Assembly: GCF_900102625.1 (NCBI RefSeq)
Contig: NZ_FMZC01000002.1
Span: 335,990 to 399,989, forward strand
Direction of reading: 5' to 3'
Origin: Paracidovorax valerianellae
GTDB lineage: Bacteria > Pseudomonadota > Gammaproteobacteria > Burkholderiales > Burkholderiaceae_C
Length of the DNA: 64,000 nt
Below, piece by piece: positions 52,958 through 61,538 of the stretch. The notes under the pieces are model-generated. The model was given only the letters and a program-made list of their open reading frames with translations. It did not search any database and had not been told where the DNA came from. The position numbers and the translations under genes were made by a program. Numbering within the stretch: the first letter of the stretch is position 1; each line of letters opens with the position of its first letter.

Positions 52958-53908
52958 TCAATACGCCGCCTGCAGCGAGAGGTACAGGCCGGTCTGGCGG
53001 CGGTAGCCGGTGACGCCGGGCACGATCAAGCCCAGGTTGACGTAGGCCAGCGTGATCGACGTGTGTTTGTTGGGCGCCCAGGCAATGAACACATCGCGCC
53101 AGTCGTCCTCCCGCAGCGCGGCGCCCAGGCCGGCCGAGGCGCCGATGGCTTGCAGGTTGTTGGGCTTGAAGCGGTATTCGGCGCCGATGGCCAGGTCGCG
53201 CCGCAGCAGGTAGGCCACCGAAATCTCGGGCTGCAGGCTGCGGCGGCTGCGCCCGGGTGCCGAGCCGCCGAATCCCAGCAGGCCGTTCTGGTTGGCGTTG
53301 GTGTAGCGCAGCGTGGCGCTCAGCACCAGATTGCGGTCCAGCAGCAGCTTGGTGGCGGTCACGTAGAGGTCGGTGCCGCTGGTGTCGGCGCCAAGAAACT
53401 CGATGACCTTGCCGGCCGAGGCGGGATCGAGCCGCTTGTGCTCCACGCCCACCGCGACTTGCGGCATGGCGTTGTCGGCATCGAGCACCGCATCGCCCAG
53501 CAGGCGGACCTTGACGCCGACGATATCCATCTTGAGGTGCAGATCGGGCTCCACGCCGAAGGCCGCCACGCCGTTCAGGGCGACGGCTGGCGCGGCGTCG
53601 AAATTTTGCCGCGCCACCGAGACTTCGACCCGCTCGTTCCACCCCAGGGCGGCGCCGTAGCTGGTCAGCCCGTAGTCGCGGGTGCGGGTGCGGGTGGTGA
53701 AGGCGCTGATGCCGATCTCGCCCTCGGCGGCGTTCGATCCGATCACGGCCCAGGGGGTGAGGCCGCCGCCGGCAGAACCCGCGATGTTGCTCACGCCACC
53801 CGTCAGCAGCAGCTTGCCGGTTTCGGCCCGTGCAGAGCCCGTGGCCGCCACCAGCATGAAAAACCCGGTGGTACAGGCCACCGCGGAGAACCAAGGATTG
53901 AGGTGCAT
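52958..53908 (-). CDS. DUF3034-family outer-membrane protein
   Basis: A 316-residue protein with a signal peptide (FFMLVAATGSARA) followed by a mature sequence starting GKLLLTGGVSNIAGSAGGGL and built of alternating amphipathic strands (YGLTSYGAALGWNERVEVSV, RNLVLSATLRYTNANQN), ending in QTGLYLSLQAAY with a terminal aromatic, as expected for a beta barrel. DUF3034 proteins are known mainly as conserved hypotheticals. Pairing with an exported truncated globin suggests joint expression and possibly a haem, NO or electron-transfer context. The start with the best signal peptide is 53908. Confidence 0.87.
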   Translation of the reverse strand: MHLNPWFSAVACTTGFFMLVAATGSARAETGKLLLTGGVSNIAGSAGGGLTPWAVIGSNAAEGEIGISAFTTRTRTRDYGLTSYGAALGWNERVEVSVARQNFDAAPAVALNGVAAFGVEPDLHLKMDIVGVKVRLLGDAVLDADNAMPQVAVGVEHKRLDPASAGKVIEFLGADTSGTDLYVTATKLLLDRNLVLSATLRYTNANQNGLLGFGGSAPGRSRRSLQPEISVAYLLRRDLAIGAEYRFKPNNLQAIGASAGLGAALREDDWRDVFIAWAPNKHTSITLAYVNLGLIVPGVTGYRRQTGLYLSLQAAY

Positions 53909-54016
53909 GGAAGGTCCGTCGGAAGGCAGCGCCAGCCTGCGCTGTAGCACAGTGTTACCGATAACGGTTCAGCGCGAAAGCCAGGGATTCCACCGTCAGA
54001 AATGGGCCGCAGCGCG

Positions 54017-54829
54017 CTACAGCATGCGTTCGATCAAAGCGCCCTTGAACAGCACCGGTCCGGTCGGGCCTTTGTCACCCGGCACGCCGCCTTGCGGCTC
54101 CAGGCTGACCGCCAGCGTGGGCACGTTCTTCACGGCGCTTTCCGGAGTGTTCAGCGTCAACAGCGCCTGCGTGCCCAACACGCCGAGAGAGCGCGGCCCG
54201 CCGCCGGGCGGCAGCGCCCACAGCTGCAGCGATTTGTCGCTGCCTTCGTGGAAACCGCCCACGCGCTGCAGCACCAGCGCGTTTTTCTGCGCATCGAAGG
54301 TGACGAGCATGGACGGATCGGCCTTGGCATCGGCCAGCACCGCCACGTAGCGCACCTGCGGCGTGGCTTCCAGTTGCTGGCGCAATTGGGCAATCTGCGC
54401 GCCGCTTTCGGTGCGCAGGCGCTGGTGCGTGTTCAGGCCCACCACCACGGCCGCCACGGTGGCCAGCGCGCCCAGGGCCGCGGCACCGCGCCACAGCAGC
54501 ACGCTGCGCAACCAGCCGCCCGCTCCGCCGTTGGCTCCATCGGTCTGCGCCGGCACGGCGCCCTGGCGCGCGGCCCGCATGGCTTCGCGCTGCTTCTCGG
54601 CCTGCACCAGGTTGTGAATGCGCACCCACACCTCGGGCGGCGGCGCTTGCTCGGCCTGCAGTTCGGTCAGGCCGGACCAGCGCGATTGCCACACCAGCGC
54701 GGCCGCACGCACGCCGGCATGCTCTCGGGCCAGCGTTTCGAAGCGGCGGCGCGCACCGCCGCGCAGCGTGCCCAGGGCATAGGCGGCGGCCAGGCGGTCG
54801 AGGAGTTCAGGGGTTTTGGAAAGATTCAC
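54017..54829 (-). CDS. Anti-sigma factor, RskA-like
   Basis: A 270-residue single-span membrane anti-sigma factor. The cytoplasmic N-terminal part (residues 1-105) begins LDRLAAAYALGTLRGGARRR, one membrane segment lies at about 112-132 (GAAALGALATVAAVVVGL), and a periplasmic RskA-type domain follows, containing VGGFHEGSDKSLQLWALPPG and TPESAVKNVPTLAVSLEP. It lacks an obvious zinc-binding HXXXCXXC motif. The start lies nine bases after the sigma factor gene, so both are co-transcribed. The inducing signal is unknown. Confidence 0.9.
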   Translation of the reverse strand: MNLSKTPELLDRLAAAYALGTLRGGARRRFETLAREHAGVRAAALVWQSRWSGLTELQAEQAPPPEVWVRIHNLVQAEKQREAMRAARQGAVPAQTDGANGGAGGWLRSVLLWRGAAALGALATVAAVVVGLNTHQRLRTESGAQIAQLRQQLEATPQVRYVAVLADAKADPSMLVTFDAQKNALVLQRVGGFHEGSDKSLQLWALPPGGGPRSLGVLGTQALLTLNTPESAVKNVPTLAVSLEPQGGVPGDKGPTGPVLFKGALIERML

Positions 54830-54838
54830 GGGTTCACC

Positions 54839-55414
54839 TCATGCATAGCGCGACAGGCATTCGCGCAACTGGCCCAGGCCCCGGCGGATCCAGGTCTTCA
54901 CGGTGCCCAGCGGCAGCCGCAATTGCTCGGCCAGTTCGCCATGGCTCAGGTCGCGCAGATACGCCAGGCTGACCACTTCGCGGTGGCGGTGCTCCAGCCG
55001 GCCCAGACACTGGTGCAGCGCGGTGGCCTGCTCGCTCGCCTGGGCGATGTCGGCCGGCGAAGGCACGTCGGCCTGCAGCGTCTGCGCCAGCTCGTCGTCG
55101 AACTCCTGCGTGAGCTGGGCCCGGTCGGCGGTGCGGCGGCGCAGAAAATCCAGCGCCCGGCTGCGCACGATGAGCCCCATCCAAGCCATCGGCGGGCTCA
55201 GCGTTTCGCGGTAGCTGCCCGCCACGCGCCAGATGGTGAGATACGCCTCCTGCAGCACGTCCTCCGCCCATTCGCGGTTTCGGAGCACGCGCAGAGCGAC
55301 CCCGAAAAGGCGCGACGACGTGTGGTCGTACAGACGCTTGAGGGCGGCATCGTCACGCCCCGCGACTTGGTCAATGAGGGCCATCAGTTGGGTATCCGTC
55401 AGGGAGGTGCTCAT
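54839..55414 (-). CDS. ECF RNA polymerase sigma factor (SigK-like)
   Basis: A 191-residue extracytoplasmic-function sigma factor. Region 2 contains LRVLRNREWAEDVLQEAYLT and IWRV; region 4 contains HREVVSLAYLRDLSHGELAE and LPLGTVKTWIRRGLGQL. It is followed by its probable anti-sigma factor of the RskA type, matching the SigK/RskA class. A 58-residue exported peptide gene is divergent 187 bases away and is the most obvious local target; I see no clear GAAC-type ECF promoter that I could call with confidence. Confidence 0.94.
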   Translation of the reverse strand: MSTSLTDTQLMALIDQVAGRDDAALKRLYDHTSSRLFGVALRVLRNREWAEDVLQEAYLTIWRVAGSYRETLSPPMAWMGLIVRSRALDFLRRRTADRAQLTQEFDDELAQTLQADVPSPADIAQASEQATALHQCLGRLEHRHREVVSLAYLRDLSHGELAEQLRLPLGTVKTWIRRGLGQLRECLSRYA

Positions 55415-55601
55415 GCACGCATTGTGTGAGAAAAAGTACAGGGTCAGCCATGCCCGGTAGTACGGCAGGTGTGGGCTGGCGGATACAAAGCCCTCACACA
55501 GGCAAGGGCTCTGCATCCAACTGGCCGATGCCCGCGTATGACAGACGACTGCAGAGCGCAGCCTTTTGCAGCCTTCTTTTTCCTACCCACCAGGAGACAG
55601 C

Positions 55602-55778
55602 ATGCGAGACACCCGAGCCAAGGCCCTTCCCTTCAGCGACCCGCGTTCCATGAAGCGCCGCATCGCCTTCACCGCCAGTGTGTTGGTGCTCGCGGTCGGC
55701 GCGTTCTACGCGGGCAAGAGCGCGGTGGCGCAAGAGCTGCCACCCGCGGGCGCGGCGATACAGGCCATCGCCGGCTGA
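55602..55778 (+). CDS. Small membrane or exported hypothetical protein
   Basis: A 58-residue protein: a charged N terminus (MRDTRAKALPFSDPRSMKRR), one hydrophobic segment (IAFTASVLVLAVGAFYAG) and a tail of about 20 residues including KSAVAQELPPAGA. It may be a single-span anchored peptide or a secreted peptide cleaved after SAVAQ. AGGAG eight bases upstream supports the start. Divergent from the ECF sigma factor gene. Not recognised. Confidence 0.65.
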   Translation: MRDTRAKALPFSDPRSMKRRIAFTASVLVLAVGAFYAGKSAVAQELPPAGAAIQAIAG

Positions 55779-55807
55779 CCGGAGACACGGGGTTTTCAGG
55801 GCACATG

Positions 55808-55875
55808 ATTTGCTACCAAATTAGTAGCAATACTCCCTAGGGGAATATGCGCTGGAGCCCTTTTCTGCTTGAACC
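55808..55875 (+). repeat. Dispersed intergenic repeat, copy R5
   Basis: Stem arms TTGCTAC (55810-55816) and GTAGCAA (55824-55830), a centre CTCCCTAGGGGAATATGCGC, and a tail ending GCTTGAACC. The C/G pair in the stem replaces the T/A pair seen in R1, R3 and R4, a compensatory change. The tail runs into the stop codon of lldD. Confidence 0.82.
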
Positions 55876-57036
55876 CTATACGGGATAGGTGCCAGGCAGC
55901 AGGATCGACCGGTCCACGCGGTGGATGTCGGTGTGGCCGCAAAAGGCCATGGTGACGTCCAGCTCCTTCTGGATGATTTGCAGCGCGCGGGTCACGCCCG
56001 CTTCACCGAAAGCCCCCAGGCCGTACAGAAAGCTGCGCCCGATCAGCGTGCCGCGCGCGCCCAGCGCCCAGGCTTTCAGCACGTCCTGCCCGCCGCGGAT
56101 GCCGCCGTCCATCCACACCTCGATGTCCTTGCCGACCGCTTCCACGATGGCCGGCAGCGCATGGATCGACGAGGGCGCGCCGTCGAGCTGGCGCCCGCCA
56201 TGGTTGCTGACGATGAGCGCATCGGCGCCGCTGGCCACGGCCAGGCGGGCATCTTCGGCGTCCATGATGCCCTTCAGGATCAGCTTGCCGCCCCAGCGTT
56301 TCTTGATCCACTCCACGTCGCGCCAGTTGAGCTGCGGATCGAACTGCTCGGCCGTCCACGACGACAGCGACGACAGGTCGCCCACGCCCTTGGCATGCCC
56401 CACGATGTTGCCGAAGCTGCGCCGCTGCGTGCCCAGCATGCCCAGGCACCAGCGCGGCTTGGTGGCCAGGTTGAGCAGGTTGGCCACGGTGGGTTTCGGC
56501 GGGGTGGACAGGCCGTTCTTGATGTCCTTGTGGCGCTGGCCGAGGATCTGCAAATCCAGCGTGAGCTGCAGCGCCGACACGCCGGCTGCCTTGGCGCGGT
56601 CGATCAGGCGTTCGATGAAGTCACGGTCGCGCATCACGTACACCTGGAACCAGAAGCCCGGCCCGGCGTGCTTCGATACGTCCTCCAGCGAGCAGATGCT
56701 CATGGTGGACAGCGTGAACGGCACGCCGAACGCCTTGGCCGCGCGCGCGCCGAGAATTTCGCCATCGGCATGCTGCATGCCCGTGAGCCCCGTGGGCGCG
56801 ATGGCCACCGGCATGGCGACCTCTTGCCCGACCATCAGCGTGCGCGTGGTGCGGCCTTCCATGTTGACCGCCACGCGCTGGCGCAGCTTGATGCGCTGGA
56901 AATCTTCGCTGTTGGCGCGGTAGGTGCTTTCGGTGTACGAGCCCGAGTCGGCGTAGTCGTAGAACATGCGCGGCACGCGGCGCTTGGCGATGACGCGCAG
57001 GTCTTCGATGCAGGTGATTTTGGAGAGGTCGGCCAA
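55876..57036 (-). CDS. lldD: FMN-dependent alpha-hydroxy-acid dehydrogenase (L-lactate dehydrogenase)
   Basis: A 386-residue FMN enzyme oxidising L-lactate to pyruvate, probably at the membrane with quinone or cytochrome as acceptor. It contains RRVPRMFYDYADSGSYTEST, VAIAPTGLTGMQHADGEI, STMSICSLEDVS, and the active-site/phosphate motif VSNHGGRQLDGAPSS with VWMDGGIRGGQDVLKAWALG. The catalytic His is in SNHGGRQLD. Length matches LldD. AGGAG precedes the start. No lldR or lactate permease is adjacent. Other 2-hydroxy acids are possible substrates. Confidence 0.9.
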   Translation of the reverse strand: MADLSKITCIEDLRVIAKRRVPRMFYDYADSGSYTESTYRANSEDFQRIKLRQRVAVNMEGRTTRTLMVGQEVAMPVAIAPTGLTGMQHADGEILGARAAKAFGVPFTLSTMSICSLEDVSKHAGPGFWFQVYVMRDRDFIERLIDRAKAAGVSALQLTLDLQILGQRHKDIKNGLSTPPKPTVANLLNLATKPRWCLGMLGTQRRSFGNIVGHAKGVGDLSSLSSWTAEQFDPQLNWRDVEWIKKRWGGKLILKGIMDAEDARLAVASGADALIVSNHGGRQLDGAPSSIHALPAIVEAVGKDIEVWMDGGIRGGQDVLKAWALGARGTLIGRSFLYGLGAFGEAGVTRALQIIQKELDVTMAFCGHTDIHRVDRSILLPGTYPV

Positions 57037-57218
57037 GGGGAATGCTCCTGGTTTTTTTCTGAAAGCCGCGCCCCTGCTACGAAGGGAATGCGGCGCTCGG
57101 GCATCGTAGCGGCAGCCCTCCCGGCCGGGGCTGAAGACTTTTCCCCGGGGGTTGAGAATTTTTGACGGCCGGCGCCCCGCGGCGGGGTGGCGCGAGCGGC
57201 CCCGCCCCTATCGCCCCC

Positions 57219-58082
57219 CTACCGCCTTCGCGCCAGCGCCACGCCCAGGATGGCGACCACGAAGCCCACGATCTGCAGCCCGGTGAGCGTCTCGCCGAAG
57301 ATGAACCACGCCTGCATCGCCGACAGCGGCGGCACGGCCAGCACCAGCGCGGCGGTGCGCGTGGCCTCGCCGTGGCGCATGAGCCAGATCAGCAGCGTGG
57401 CGCCGCCGATGGACAGCACCAGCACCGCGTAGGCCAGGTAGCCCCACAACAGGGGCGAGCCGTCCCAGCGCGGTTCGCCGAACATCAGTGCCATCAGCAC
57501 CAGCACCGCGATGGCGCCCACGTTCTGCACCGCACTGGCGCTGCGCAGGTCGCCCGCCGCCAGCGGCGACTTCTGCACCATCGAGCCCACGGTCAGCGCC
57601 AGAATGCTGCCCGCCGCGGCCAGCAGCACGGGCAGCGACAGGCCCGCCGCCCCGGCACTGACAGCCAGGCGCGGCCACAGCACCATCGCCACGCCGCTGA
57701 AGCCCAGCGCCAGGCCCGCCCAGGTGCCAGGCCCCAGCCGGCCGCGCAGCAGCGTGACGGCGATGAGCGCCGTGAACAGCGGCTGCAGCGCCCCGATGAG
57801 TGCCATCACGCCCGAGGGCAGACCCTGCGCCATGGCCCACCAGCTCGGCCCCACGTACAGCCCGCTCATGAGCGCGCCCGCAATCAGGTGCAGGGCGATG
57901 CGCCGCGGCCCGCGCGGCCATTCCACGCGCGCCCAGAGCGCCGCGGCGCCAAACAGCACCGCCACGCCGACGAAGCGTGCCGCCAGGAACCAGAACGGAT
58001 CGGCGTGCGCGGAAACGCCCCGGCCCACGAGAAAGCCGGTGGACCAGATCACTACGAAGAGCAGCGGCGCGATGGCGGTCAT
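57219..58082 (-). CDS. DMT-superfamily (EamA) transporter
   Basis: A 287-residue inner-membrane protein with ten predicted helices and two EamA repeats. It begins MTAIAPLLFVVIWSTGFLVG, the usual EamA opening, with VMALIGALQPLFTALIAVTL at the end of the first repeat and VLAVPPLSAMQAWFIFGETL near the end of the second. Likely a small-molecule exporter; substrate unknown. GGAG six bases upstream of the start. An ATG at 58172 would add 30 residues with no hydrophobic start. Confidence 0.9.
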   Translation of the reverse strand: MTAIAPLLFVVIWSTGFLVGRGVSAHADPFWFLAARFVGVAVLFGAAALWARVEWPRGPRRIALHLIAGALMSGLYVGPSWWAMAQGLPSGVMALIGALQPLFTALIAVTLLRGRLGPGTWAGLALGFSGVAMVLWPRLAVSAGAAGLSLPVLLAAAGSILALTVGSMVQKSPLAAGDLRSASAVQNVGAIAVLVLMALMFGEPRWDGSPLLWGYLAYAVLVLSIGGATLLIWLMRHGEATRTAALVLAVPPLSAMQAWFIFGETLTGLQIVGFVVAILGVALARRR

Positions 58083-58176
58083 GTGGCGCTCCGGGGAGCG
58101 GCAGTCAACGTCTGACGGCGCTGCGCGCCACGGCCGGAGGGGAGCGCGATGTGGGCACCGCGCGCGAAGCATCGTT

Positions 58177-60660
58177 TCATTTTTTCAGTCCTGCGCCCCG
58201 CACTTCGAGGCTGATCGTATCGAGCACCTGCCCGCCCGCATCCACCAGTTCCACCCGGTGCCGCCCGGGCCAGGGCAGCCATGCCCATTGCACGCCCCGG
58301 CCCTGCACGCGGCCATCGATGCGCCAGCGCAGGTCGGCACGCACCTCGGAAGGCGTCGCCGCGAACTGCAGGCGCTGGCGGTCGGGCGGAATGTCGGGGT
58401 CCAGCGCCACGATGGTGCCGGGCGCCGGGGCCAGGATGCGTGCGCTGGGCGCCTGCAGGCCGTCATCGGGCGCTGCCGGCACGGGGCGCACCGGGTTGGG
58501 ACGATTTTGCCGTGCTGCCGCCGTCTTGATTGGCTGATCAGCTACGTTATCGATCGCAAAAATGGGTTGTTGCGTGCCGGCGATGAACCACTCCTGCCGC
58601 GCGCTTTCGAGCAGGCGGGTGCCACCGGGCTCGGGGCCGAAACGCACGGCGGCCTGCAGCATGCCGGCGGGCGGCGCGGGCGGGTTGCTGCGCGCGCCCG
58701 CGCCGGAGCGGTGCAGCCAGCCCATGATCTCGGCCCAGATGGGCGCGGCGCCGCTGGTGCCGCTCACGTCGTGCATGGGGGCGCCGCTGGCGTTGCCCAC
58801 CCACACACCCACGGTGTAGCGGCGCGACCAGCCCATCGCCCAGTTGTCGCGCATGTCCTTGCTGGTGCCGGTTTTCACGGCGGTCCAGAAGCGGGTGGCC
58901 AGCACGCTGTCGGTGCCGAAGGTGCGTGCGCGGGCGTTGCCGTCGGACAGGATGTCGCCCACCAGGAAGGCGGCACGCGGGTCGATGGTGGGCGTGCCGG
59001 TCGATACAGCCACCGTGGGCGCAGCCATGGGGGCTGCAGCGGTGGCCCGCACGGGCGCCCTCGCCGCGCTACTCGCTGCCGTAGCCGGCGCCACGGCCAC
59101 GGGCCCGTATCGCCCGCCGTTGGCCAGCGCGCGGTAGGCATTGGTCAGCTGCAGCAGCGGCACCTCGGCACTGCCGAGCGCCAGGCTGTAGCCGAAATAG
59201 TCGCCGGTCTCGCGCAGCGGCAGGCCCAAGGCGCGCAACTGCCGAAAGAACGCATCGGGCGACACCATCACCAGCGTGCGCACCGCCGGCACGTTGAGCG
59301 ACGCGGCCAGCGCCGTGCGCGCGGACACCCAGCCCTTGAACTGGCGGTCGTAGTTCTGCGGGATATACAGGCCGCTGGCGGTCGGGATGTGGGCGCTCGA
59401 ATCTTCGACGAGCGAAGCCGCCGTGAGCCGCTGCTCGGCAAACGCCTGGGCATACAGAAACGGCTTGAGCGTGGAGCCGGGCTGGCGCAGGGCCAGCACG
59501 CCATCGACCTCGCCCGCCTGGCTGAGCATGCCGGACGACCCGACCCACGCCAGCACCTCGCCGGTGGCGTTGTCCAGCACCACGACCGCCCCGTCTTCCA
59601 CATTGCGCCCGCGCAGTTCGCGCAGGTGCTGGTGCAGCGTCTGTACCGCAAAGCGCTGCAGCGGCGCGCTCAGGGTGGAGGCGACACGCTCGCGGCGCCG
59701 GGGCGCTTCTTCGGCCGGGGCTGCGCCGGGCGATGGGGCCGGCTGGTCGGCTTGGCGCAGCAGATAGCGCGCGAAGTGCGGCGCCACGCCATCGGTCCCG
59801 TCGAATGCACGGCGCTGCAGCGCGGCGGTGGTGAACAGGTCGAGCGCGTCGCACGATGGCACCACGGGCTTTTGCATTTCGCGCAGCACGCCGCAGGCCC
59901 GCTGCGCCACCACCGCAGGCCGGGCGTTCGGCGCGCGGACCAGCGCGGCGGCCACGGCGGCTTCGCGCTCGTCCAGGCCGTGCGCGGCCTTGCCGAACAG
60001 CGTGCGCGAGAGTGCGTCGATGCCCACGATCTCGCCGCGGAACGGCACCAGGTTCAGGTAAGCCTCCAGCACCTGGTCCTTGCGCCAGCGCCGCTCCAGC
60101 ACCTGGGCCGCCACGGTCTGGCCGAGCTTTTGCACGACGGTGCGCCCGCCCGGCCCCTGGCGCCAGTCGCCGTCGAGCAGCCCGGCCAACTGCATGGTGA
60201 GCGTGCTCGCGCCCCGCGTGCGCTGGTTCCACAGGTTGCCCCAGGCAGCCGCCGAAACCGCGCGCCAGTCCACGCCGCTGTGCTCGTAAAACCGCTTGTC
60301 CTCGCTGAGCACCAGCGCCGTGCGCAGCGCGGGCGACACCTCGGCCAGCGGCACCCATTGGCCGCGCCGCACCGTGGCGTCGGTGCGCAGGCGTTGCAGC
60401 ACCTCGCCCTCGCGCGAGAGCACCAGTGTGTCGGAGGGGCGGTAGTCCGCGCGCACTTCATTGAAGGTGGGCAAGGCCCACGCGGCCGGGGCGGCGATGC
60501 CGGCCAGGGCCAGCGCGAACAGCGCCCGGGCCACGGCCACCGCGGCTACGCCGTGGCGAACAGCGGCGGTGCCCATACCGGAGGAGACCTCGCGCCGGCA
60601 AAGCGCATGGCGCCGCGAGGTGGCGATGCTGCGCACTGCCGCGAGAAAGTCCAGGGCCAT
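58177..60660 (-). CDS. pbpC: Penicillin-binding protein 1C
   Basis: An 827-residue bifunctional peptidoglycan synthase. The glycosyltransferase domain has SEDKRFYEHSGVDWRA with catalytic Glu120 and RGASTLTMQLAGLL; the transpeptidase has SxxK as GSTLKPFLYA near residue 395, ASLNVPAV, and KTGTS near residue 595. A C-terminal domain of about 100 residues, starting near IVALDPDIPPDRQRLQF, is the PBP1C-type BiPBP_C immunoglobulin-like domain and identifies PbpC. The N-terminal membrane anchor lies at about 38-62. Two starts are possible, 60660 or the ATG at 60576; neither has a strong ribosome binding site, and the shorter one places the anchor closer to the N terminus. Confidence 0.93.
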   Translation of the reverse strand: MALDFLAAVRSIATSRRHALCRREVSSGMGTAAVRHGVAAVAVARALFALALAGIAAPAAWALPTFNEVRADYRPSDTLVLSREGEVLQRLRTDATVRRGQWVPLAEVSPALRTALVLSEDKRFYEHSGVDWRAVSAAAWGNLWNQRTRGASTLTMQLAGLLDGDWRQGPGGRTVVQKLGQTVAAQVLERRWRKDQVLEAYLNLVPFRGEIVGIDALSRTLFGKAAHGLDEREAAVAAALVRAPNARPAVVAQRACGVLREMQKPVVPSCDALDLFTTAALQRRAFDGTDGVAPHFARYLLRQADQPAPSPGAAPAEEAPRRRERVASTLSAPLQRFAVQTLHQHLRELRGRNVEDGAVVVLDNATGEVLAWVGSSGMLSQAGEVDGVLALRQPGSTLKPFLYAQAFAEQRLTAASLVEDSSAHIPTASGLYIPQNYDRQFKGWVSARTALAASLNVPAVRTLVMVSPDAFFRQLRALGLPLRETGDYFGYSLALGSAEVPLLQLTNAYRALANGGRYGPVAVAPATAASSAARAPVRATAAAPMAAPTVAVSTGTPTIDPRAAFLVGDILSDGNARARTFGTDSVLATRFWTAVKTGTSKDMRDNWAMGWSRRYTVGVWVGNASGAPMHDVSGTSGAAPIWAEIMGWLHRSGAGARSNPPAPPAGMLQAAVRFGPEPGGTRLLESARQEWFIAGTQQPIFAIDNVADQPIKTAAARQNRPNPVRPVPAAPDDGLQAPSARILAPAPGTIVALDPDIPPDRQRLQFAATPSEVRADLRWRIDGRVQGRGVQWAWLPWPGRHRVELVDAGGQVLDTISLEVRGAGLKK

Positions 60661-61127
60661 GGGAAGAAGGGATGGGTCGAAAAATGAAAGCGGAGGCCGG
60701 CCCGCAAGACCGGCGGCGACCGGGGATTGTCGCCCCTACCGGCGCCACCTTTCACCCGGCATTGCACCGGGATGGCCGCACCCCGGATTGCAGACGCAGG
60801 GCGGGCCCTTCCGATTCTCGCGCAGGCATCGCCGCGCACTGCCGGAGGACCTGCACGGACCCTGGGGACTTTCGCCGATCGCACCGCACCCTCGTGTAAC
60901 CTTTGGCGCAACGCCACTTCGCTCCGGCATTGGTCACGGAGCTAGCTGGCGGGTCCTCTCCGGCGGGCCTTGGTGCCATGCCCCAGGGGACTTCCCGCTT
61001 TCTCGCTCGCCATGATCCGGGCCGCAGCCTGCGCTGCGCTCCCGGGCCATTCATGCGCCCCTGTGCCCTTGCGCCATGGCGGCGCACGCCGCGCGCCTGC
61101 GCACCACTCCATCGAAAGGCCACTGCC
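60661..61127. other. Gene-free 467-base stretch between pbpC and the tai4/tae4 pair
   Basis: No gene, RNA or terminator could be supported here. The sequence is GC-rich with several short imperfect inverted repeats, such as CACCGGG and CCCCGG near 60767-60785. It should hold both the pbpC promoter and the promoter of the effector/immunity pair. Long in-frame extension of the immunity gene upstream (ATG at 61053) is possible but would bury its signal peptide. Confidence 0.5.
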
Positions 61128-61538
61128 TTGCCTTGCTTTTTCGCACCCCGCTTCCTGGCCGCCGCCATGGCCACCACCGCCTGCCTGACTGGCAGCGCCG
61201 CGTTCGCCCAGGACATGAAGCCGCGCCTGTCGGCCCCGCTGCCCACCACGCAGAACGCGATGATCAACAACACGCAGATCACGACGGAGGATTTTCGGCA
61301 GGCCTACGTCAGCCAGTCGCCGCAGGTGCGGCAGCAGGCCGAGCTGTATCTCACGGGCGTGCTCGACGCCACCGAGGGGCGCGCATGGTGCGACTACCCC
61401 ACGCTCAAGACCATCACGATCGATGAGCGCTTGTTCACCGAGCTGAAGAAGGTCGATGGCCCTGCCCTGCAGCAGCGCGCCTCCGAAACCCTGGTCGCCA
61501 TCCTGTCGAAGCAATTCCCCTGCCGGAGCCCGCGTTGA
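61128..61538 (+). CDS. tai4: Tai4-type (Rap1a/Tai family) immunity protein
   Basis: A 136-residue exported protein. I place the start at the TTG at 61128, which has AAAGG eight bases upstream and yields a proper signal peptide (PCFFAPRFLAAAMATTACLT, then GSAAFAQD); the ATG at 61167 would remove the charged n-region. The mature part, with DFRQAYVSQSPQVRQQAELY, GVLDATEGRAWCDYP and LFTELKKVD, matches the Rap1a/Tai fold that protects the periplasm against Tae4 amidases. It is directly upstream of and overlaps the effector gene. The family match is from memory of motif pattern and context. Confidence 0.82.
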   Translation: MPCFFAPRFLAAAMATTACLTGSAAFAQDMKPRLSAPLPTTQNAMINNTQITTEDFRQAYVSQSPQVRQQAELYLTGVLDATEGRAWCDYPTLKTITIDERLFTELKKVDGPALQQRASETLVAILSKQFPCRSPR

